IMG/VR virus record: IMGVR_UViG_3300042505_000752
Span: 1-64,000 of that record
Source: a virus
Strand: one strand, 5' to 3'
DNA: 64,000 bases
In this document: in pieces, positions 58,604-64,000 of the stretch
How the letters are laid out: the number at the start of each line of letters is the position of its first letter
Numbering within the stretch: position 1 is the stretch's first letter
Program-made: the position numbers and the translations under genes
Notes under the pieces: generated by a model
What the model saw: the letters and a program-made list of their open reading frames with translations, nothing else
Told to the model about the DNA's origin: nothing
Databases searched by the model: none

Positions 58604-60874
58604 ATGGCTTGGAATTCACGAAACACCAAGGGACTAAATTCATCTGAATCAAAGGCCGCCTCGCTCGGTCCTGGCGCTCCTGTCGCACAAAACCCCTCCA
58701 TGATCGGTAGGGGTTATAAGGATTCATGGGATATTGAGCGTGCATACCGAGAGGGAATGCAAAAAGTAACTTGGGTGTCGCGTTGCATTGATGCAATTTC
58801 AGGCAACCAAGCACGACTTCCAGTTATTTTACGAAAAGATAATAGTCCTAGTGGTGAAATTTTTACAAAAAAGCATGAGATTTTAACCCTTCTTAATACA
58901 AAAGCAAATATTGGCGAAAACTCATTTATTTTTAGGTATCGTTTATCTAGCCAACTTTTAATGTCAAGCCGTGGCGTTTTCATTGAGAAAATTCGCGGGC
59001 GTGATGGACGGTTAATTGCACTCAACTTACTCCCACCGCAACACACTTCCCCGATCCCAGACGCTAAGAAGTTTGTCTCTGGGTATGAAGTATTGATGCC
59101 AAACGGTGGAAAAATAATCATTCCCCCAGACGATGTGACATGGATTCGTCGCCCCCATCCTCTTGACCCTTATTTGTCAATGACACCAATGGAATCCGCT
59201 GGTATTGCCATTGAAGTAGAAAACCTAGCAAAGTTATATAACCGAAACTTCCTGCTCAATGACGGTAGACCAGGTGGTCTTTTAGTTCTTCGTTCTGAAA
59301 TTGATGACGACGACAAGGATGAACTTAGAAGCCGTTTCCGTGGAAATATTAACAAGACGGGTTCAATTACGGTTATTTCATCAGACGATGGCGCTGACTA
59401 TATTGACACCTCGTCTAGCCCTCGCGATGCCAGTTACATTGAAATGCGTCAAATAACCAAGGAAGAAATCCTTGCCGCATTTGGTGTTCCAGAATCCGTC
59501 ATCGGAAACGCCGCTGGACGAACTTTTAATAACGCCGCCGAAGAACTTCGTGTTTTCTGGATGGAAACAATGATGCCCCACCTTGAGCAAATTGCTCGGG
59601 CATTAGATGAATTAGACGAAGAATACTACATTGACTTTGAAACTGGGAATATTCCAATCCTAATTATCGCCAAGCAAGAGCGTGAGCGATACAGCAAAGA
59701 TGAATTCCAAACTGGTCTTATCAGTATTAATGAATATCGGACCGCCACTGGACGAAAGACCGTAGAGTCAGATATTGCCGACAGTCTCCTCCTGTCCCCG
59801 AACCTTGCCCCAGTTGCAAATACAGAGAAGCCTTTTGATGCCGCTCAGGTTCAGCCTGTTGATATGGCTGGTGGTCAACCTGGTGCCCAACCTGGTGCCC
59901 CTGCTGGTCCTCCAGGCTTACCTATGCTCGGTTCTGAGCCACCGCCAGAAGGAGAGCCTATGGTTGGCGAGGCGACCCCAGTGGGCGAACCAGGTCCAAC
60001 TGACCAAATCGCACCAGGTGCCTCGCCGGGGCAAGAAATTGAAGGAATTGCACCTGTCGCCAACGCGGCACCGGGTCAACTTTCCGCTCGTCATGGAAGA
60101 TTTGAAGTCAAAACAGAGAATCAAGCACTTGATGCTTGGGATGTCAAGGCTGAGCAAACTACAGAACGATGGTCAGAAATTCTTGATCGTAACTTAGAGC
60201 GTTATTTTGAAAGACAACAAAGGGTTGTTTTAGAGAAGGCTCTAGGTGCAAAGGCGCGCAAGTTGATGAGTTCTCGTGAATTGAAAACAGAGGATGTTTT
60301 TGATACTCCTGTCTGGAATAGGCAAATTGCCGACGACCTTGGTCCTGTCTATTTAGCAATTCTCCAAGATGCTTCTGAAATTTCACTAGGTGACTCTCAA
60401 AGTAGTAAAGAATTAGATGAGCAACTTGTTAAAGAGTACATTGCACAGCAAGTTGAGCGAACACAAAAGGTCAACGACACGACCAAAGAGGAAATTGCGG
60501 CTGCTTTACTAGTTGCCATGGCAATTGCCAACGAGGACGAATCTGACAGAATGAGCCTATTACGGGCAGCGTTAGCCGCTATTTTCGCTAACTTACTTGG
60601 CAAGCGTCGTCGCGTAATTGCCGAGCATGAGGCTTCTTCGGCTTTTAACGCTGGTACTTACTTTGCTGGTAAGCAGTTAGGTAAGTCTTCAAAGACTTGG
60701 ATTACTCGCCGTGACCAGAAGGTTAGGTCTGAGCACACAATTCTTCATGGCAAGAGTATTCCCCTTGGTGAAGGTTTTATGGAAGATGGCGCTTTATTGA
60801 GGTTCCCTGGTGACCCTACCGCTCCGCTTCATTTGACTATCAACTGCCGATGCAGACTGAAATTCAATAACTGA
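58604..60874 (+). CDS. Portal protein fused to MuF-like domain
   Basis: 756 residues. The first 400 fit an HK97-type portal (WVSRCIDAISGNQARLP, LAKLYNRNFLLNDGRPGGLL, GVPESVIGNAAGRTFNNAAEE). A Pro-Gly linker (about 410-490) joins a MuF/SPP1 gp7-like end: helical region, then KTWITRRDQKVRSEHTIL (697 on) and NCRCRL at 747-752. Normally these are two proteins, so this is a fusion. It forms the DNA-entry ring and carries a capsid-internal domain. Confidence 0.88.
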   Translation: MAWNSRNTKGLNSSESKAASLGPGAPVAQNPSMIGRGYKDSWDIERAYREGMQKVTWVSRCIDAISGNQARLPVILRKDNSPSGEIFTKKHEILTLLNTKANIGENSFIFRYRLSSQLLMSSRGVFIEKIRGRDGRLIALNLLPPQHTSPIPDAKKFVSGYEVLMPNGGKIIIPPDDVTWIRRPHPLDPYLSMTPMESAGIAIEVENLAKLYNRNFLLNDGRPGGLLVLRSEIDDDDKDELRSRFRGNINKTGSITVISSDDGADYIDTSSSPRDASYIEMRQITKEEILAAFGVPESVIGNAAGRTFNNAAEELRVFWMETMMPHLEQIARALDELDEEYYIDFETGNIPILIIAKQERERYSKDEFQTGLISINEYRTATGRKTVESDIADSLLLSPNLAPVANTEKPFDAAQVQPVDMAGGQPGAQPGAPAGPPGLPMLGSEPPPEGEPMVGEATPVGEPGPTDQIAPGASPGQEIEGIAPVANAAPGQLSARHGRFEVKTENQALDAWDVKAEQTTERWSEILDRNLERYFERQQRVVLEKALGAKARKLMSSRELKTEDVFDTPVWNRQIADDLGPVYLAILQDASEISLGDSQSSKELDEQLVKEYIAQQVERTQKVNDTTKEEIAAALLVAMAIANEDESDRMSLLRAALAAIFANLLGKRRRVIAEHEASSAFNAGTYFAGKQLGKSSKTWITRRDQKVRSEHTILHGKSIPLGEGFMEDGALLRFPGDPTAPLHLTINCRCRLKFNN

Positions 60875-60906
60875 CTTTACTGAAAGTCGTACTTTACTGA
60901 AAGTAC
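60873..60906 (+). repeat. Twin hairpins with shared loop after the portal gene
   Basis: GACTTT-ACTG-AAAGTC (60873-60888) and GTACTTT-ACTG-AAAGTAC (60889-60906) are adjacent 6- and 7-bp stems with the same ACTG loop. TTTACTGAAAGT occurs again inside the protease gene near 61107. They could cap or process the mRNA, or bind a regulator. No T-run follows. Confidence 0.5.
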
Positions 60907-60967
60907 CTTCCACTAGCAGTACCCCTATTGCGTTTATGATTAGTGTGTTAGTTACATGAGGTGAAAA

Positions 60968-62653
60968 ATGCCTGTACAAGAAGCAATAGAATTCAAAGCA
61001 ATGCCTGGTCAAATTGGTATTGACGAGGCTAAAGGCATCGTTGAATGCTTCGTTGCTGGTGTTGGCAACAAGGACAGCGTTGGCGATATTGTTCTTTCTG
61101 GTGCCTTTACTGAAAGTCTGAAGCGACGCAAGCCACGAGTCGTTTGGGGTCACGACTGGAATCACCCAATTGGCAAAGTTCTAGAAATTTACGAAGTACC
61201 TGCTAATGACCCTCGTTTGCCCGCAAAAATGAAGCGCGCTGGAATTGGTGGTCTTTATGCTCGCGTTCAGTTTAATTTAAAGGCAGATAAAGGTCGCGAG
61301 GCGTTTGCCAATGTCGCGTTCTATGGCGAGGACCAAGAATGGTCAATCGGCTACAAAACTTTAGATGCTATTTACGATAATGGTCGCCAAGCAAATCTAC
61401 TTCGTGAAGTAGAACTATATGAAGTAAGCCCTGTATTGCACGGAGCAAACCAACTGACGGGCACTATTTCTATTAAAGCAGCAAAAAAAGACGAGCCAGT
61501 AAACTCTTTTGGAAAATCAAAATGGGTGATGTTTGATCGTGAGTTTGCAAGTCGCCTAAAAAAGGATTATCCACAAATTTGGGCGCTCGGTGGAAACATC
61601 AAGGGCAATGACCAATATCGCATATTGACACAGATTGCCGAAGCGGGCGGAGTTGCTAAAAATCAGGCACAGACAAATGCATTAGAATTGCGTGAAGCAT
61701 GGGTGGCGCGCCATGCAGGAGATTTCCGACTACCTGGCGTAATTGCTCAAATCAAGTGGTTAGCAGTGGGTAGTCGCGGTGAAGACCACATGAAAAATGT
61801 AGTCCGTGAAGCCATGCAAAAACAAGATGCCAAAATGAAGGAAAAGACATTCCCAGCAGGGGAAATGGACGAAGAAGAAATGCCAAAAGGCATGGTAGGT
61901 CGTCAAATGGGGATGGCTCGTGCTTTGGCGATGGAACTTGGAAATAGGTTTGGTGGTCCTGCCAAAATTCGCCATGCTGATTCAAATATGGTTGTTTTTG
62001 ACCACATTATGGATGGCGTTCCAAGCACTATGCGTGTTGCTTTCCATTTTGACGGTGAACGGTTTATGTTCGGTAAACCAGACCGCGTAAAGCCTACTGT
62101 CGTGTATATGCCAGAAAATGAAGATGAGGAATACTCCAAGCCTTCAAAGCCAATGATGAAACCAACTAATGCTGGCAATGTTTACGACGATCAGTACGAA
62201 GATGAGGATAAGCCCGTCTGGATGAAGCCTAAGGCTTGCGGTTGTGGCGGGAAAACTAATGCGTCTTCGGAAATTGATGATGCATTTGACAGTTTCAAAT
62301 CTCTTTTTTCTGAAGAGGTCAAGGCTGGTCGTGCTATCAGTTCTGGCAATCTTGAAAAATTGATGCAGGCTATTGAATTAATTCGTGGTGTTGTAGCAGG
62401 TGGCGGGCGAGCCGAAATTGAAATGAAAGATCCAAGCGCCAACATCTCAACTAACATTGAAGACCTATTTGGAGTTAAGCAATTACTTGACCCAGTTTTT
62501 GAATACCATAATTTAAAAACACTTGCAACCGAGAATGGTATTGAAATAAAGGGTATAGTTTCAAGTAGTGCAATGAGCGCCATCAACACGGCGCTTAGTG
62601 TTTCTGATTATGATGCTGAATTGGTAGTGGAAAATAATTACACCGATAACTGA
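60968..62653 (+). CDS. HK97-type prohead protease with long C-terminal part
   Basis: 561 residues. Residues 20-165 are the protease: H62 (VVWGHDWNHPIG), S126 (EWSIGYK) and E149/E152 (REVELYEVSPV), with usual surrounding motifs. The C-terminal 380 residues are not part of standard proteases; they contain a Cys-Gly cluster (KACGCGGKT) and resemble scaffold or DNA-interaction parts. It cleaves scaffold and capsid proteins during head maturation. Confidence 0.85.
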   Translation: MPVQEAIEFKAMPGQIGIDEAKGIVECFVAGVGNKDSVGDIVLSGAFTESLKRRKPRVVWGHDWNHPIGKVLEIYEVPANDPRLPAKMKRAGIGGLYARVQFNLKADKGREAFANVAFYGEDQEWSIGYKTLDAIYDNGRQANLLREVELYEVSPVLHGANQLTGTISIKAAKKDEPVNSFGKSKWVMFDREFASRLKKDYPQIWALGGNIKGNDQYRILTQIAEAGGVAKNQAQTNALELREAWVARHAGDFRLPGVIAQIKWLAVGSRGEDHMKNVVREAMQKQDAKMKEKTFPAGEMDEEEMPKGMVGRQMGMARALAMELGNRFGGPAKIRHADSNMVVFDHIMDGVPSTMRVAFHFDGERFMFGKPDRVKPTVVYMPENEDEEYSKPSKPMMKPTNAGNVYDDQYEDEDKPVWMKPKACGCGGKTNASSEIDDAFDSFKSLFSEEVKAGRAISSGNLEKLMQAIELIRGVVAGGGRAEIEMKDPSANISTNIEDLFGVKQLLDPVFEYHNLKTLATENGIEIKGIVSSSAMSAINTALSVSDYDAELVVENNYTDN

Positions 62654-62667
62654 TTCAGGAAAGTAAT

Positions 62668-64000
62668 ATGGACACAGAAAAATCTTTAGTAAAAATAACA
62701 ACCAAGTATCACTGCATGGTTTCTGGAAAGAAACAAATGGAACCATGCGACGGATGCACAAACCCACAAGGCTGTCTTTCAAAAGCCATGCAATACAAGG
62801 AGAATGAAGAAATGGACGAACTCAACGAAAAGGCTATCGTCAAACTAGATGCAGACGGTGCTGTCGTAAAGTGCGCCAAGGGTCTTGGGGCTGCTGAATG
62901 TGGCTACAAGGCTGGAGCAAAAGTTTGTGGTGCTTGTGGTGCAATGGCATCAATGACCAAGGCTGGCATGATGCCAGATGCCGAAGAAGACGAAGAAGAA
63001 GAAATGTCGGATGACGACACTTCAATGATGCCCGATAAGAAGAAAAAGGGTGGCATGGGTGGCTACGCAATGGGCGAAGATGACGAGGAAGAAATGATGC
63101 CCGTCAAGAAGCGCGGTATGCCGATGGTGGATGTGGAAATGGCTGACGACGAAGAAATGATGCCTGCTCCAAAAAAGAAGAAGCCAATGATGATGGTTGA
63201 AGACGAAGAGGAAATGCCCGAAGACGAAGAAATGGGCAAGACTTGGATGATGAAGCCGAGCAAGCGTTCGCGCATGATGGCAATGAAGTCACTTGAAGTG
63301 AAGTCTGAAAATGACGATGTTTACATGTGTCAGTTGGAGCGCAAGTCGTACCCATCGGCAAGTCAAATTTGCGAAAACTGTCCTGGTGGATGCCAGACAG
63401 AAGGAGGCATGCCTGGCTTGTTAGATGTTGAAGGCGTTGGTCTTGGCATTATTGGCGGAAAAGTACTTGACTCTGGTTACTCATTTGACGACGATCTTTT
63501 TGTTGTTCAACTTCAGGCAAAAGATGGCAATACATGGGAAATGATTGCCGATGGTCAAAGTGGTGAAATGTTGCGCATGGAGCGCATTAAGACACCAGAC
63601 TTTGGCATTGAAGGCAAGTCGGCATTTGATGAAGAAACCGCTTCAGACTTTGGAATCGTTTCAGCATCAGAAGCAGTTGAGATTGCATTGAAGTCGCTTG
63701 AAGCAGAATTTGATGTAATTGGCGATGTTGTTTCAACTGACTCGGATGTATTCCTCGGTCATGATGTTTACTCAATTGAAGTAGACGCAATGAATGGCAA
63801 GTCATACGATGTCTATGTTTCGCTTGATGGACAGTTTGTCGGTCTTGATGAGTGGACTGCTGATGAAGCAGAAGAGATTGAAGCAGAGGCTGCTGAAATT
63901 GCATTGAAGCGTGCATACGACGAAGAGTCACGCACAGACATGGCTAAGGGCGGTATGGCAATGCCTGACGGCTCATACCCAATCAAGGATGTTGCTGACC
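62668..64000 (+). CDS. Met/Asp/Glu-rich head-region protein, cut by window end
   Basis: ATG 62668-62670 with AGGAAAG upstream; open to the window end (444 codons seen). It starts with two Cys clusters (CDGCTNPQGC, CGACGAM), then a Met-Asp-Glu-Lys tract (EEMMPVKKRGMPMVD), another Cys cluster (CENCPGGC), then a PepSY-like region (YSIEVDAMNGKSYDVYVSLDG), ending DGSYPIKDVAD at the edge. The last motif occurs near the end of several phage scaffold-like proteins. Likely head assembly; precise role unknown. Confidence 0.65.
   Translation, partial: MDTEKSLVKITTKYHCMVSGKKQMEPCDGCTNPQGCLSKAMQYKENEEMDELNEKAIVKLDADGAVVKCAKGLGAAECGYKAGAKVCGACGAMASMTKAGMMPDAEEDEEEEMSDDDTSMMPDKKKKGGMGGYAMGEDDEEEMMPVKKRGMPMVDVEMADDEEMMPAPKKKKPMMMVEDEEEMPEDEEMGKTWMMKPSKRSRMMAMKSLEVKSENDDVYMCQLERKSYPSASQICENCPGGCQTEGGMPGLLDVEGVGLGIIGGKVLDSGYSFDDDLFVVQLQAKDGNTWEMIADGQSGEMLRMERIKTPDFGIEGKSAFDEETASDFGIVSASEAVEIALKSLEAEFDVIGDVVSTDSDVFLGHDVYSIEVDAMNGKSYDVYVSLDGQFVGLDEWTADEAEEIEAEAAEIALKRAYDEESRTDMAKGGMAMPDGSYPIKDVAD

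Noticed and set aside
1-64000. tRNA genes
   Set aside because: No cloverleaf with the usual TTC-loop sequence was recognised by eye; a dedicated scan was not possible.
1-64000. Integrase or excisionase and attachment site
   Set aside because: No tyrosine or serine recombinase motif was seen, so lysogeny cannot be argued from this window.

Overview
The window is a piece of a tailed-phage genome with a contractile tail (myovirus), probably infecting an actinobacterium. Direct evidence for a phage: large terminase, HK97-type portal fused to a MuF-like domain, HK97-type prohead protease, head-tail connectors, tail sheath, tail tube, a tail-chaperone pair that appears joined by a -1 frameshift, a 1259-residue tape measure, a baseplate set (hub, OB-fold spike-base protein, gp25-like, J-like, I-like) and a long run of tail-fibre genes. 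Evidence for an actinobacterial host is a WhiB-like gene, supported by ThyX, several starts that look leaderless, and a DnaA-box cluster. The sequence is AT-leaning, which would fit a low-GC (for example freshwater) actinobacterium; that last step is inference.

Layout. 1-3.3 kb: a leftward cluster of small early genes, a 419-base gene-free stretch (215-633) holding about ten same-orientation DnaA boxes (candidate replication origin), and a predicted structured small RNA (1556-1664). 3.4-7.2 kb: a large kinase-fold protein with an EF-hand-like start, and hypotheticals. 7.2-16.3 kb: DNA metabolism and regulation, with a ribbon-helix-helix protein, a HTH/TerS-like protein, primase-helicase, ThyX, WhiB, a DNA methyltransferase, a B12-dependent ribonucleotide reductase and a nuclease-like protein. 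16.3-20.5 kb: a sugar or glycan cassette of glycosyltransferase-like proteins, an FkbM methyltransferase and a C-methyltransferase-like protein. 20.5-33 kb: tail fibres and adhesins. 33-47 kb: baseplate, tape measure, tube and sheath. 47-48.6 kb: neck and connector genes. 48.6-53.4 kb: a glycosyltransferase, a ParB / PAPS-reductase-like / ParB trio, and a RuvC-like resolvase. 53.4-57 kb: HNH nuclease, Cas4/RecB-like exonuclease and a Rad52-like annealing protein. 57-64 kb: terminase (leftward), then rightward small membrane protein, portal-MuF, protease and a very acidic Met-rich protein cut by the window end. The major capsid protein was not identified and probably lies beyond position 64000.

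How it works together. Most genes run leftward in tightly coupled operons (ATGA or TAATG junctions, strong Shine-Dalgarno sites). The head genes diverge rightward from the terminase. Replication (DnaA boxes, primase-helicase, ThyX, NrdJ) and recombination (Rad52-like, Cas4-like, RuvC-like) look semi-autonomous. Glycan genes sit in two places, beside the fibres and beside the connectors, and may decorate virions or alter host surface sugars. Several small genes and RNA elements were found by reading the sequence directly: genes of 25, 41 and 45 codons, a frameshift extension, a promoter-terminator unit and a hairpin that covers a ribosome-binding site. All functional calls come from motif recognition by eye; no database search was run.
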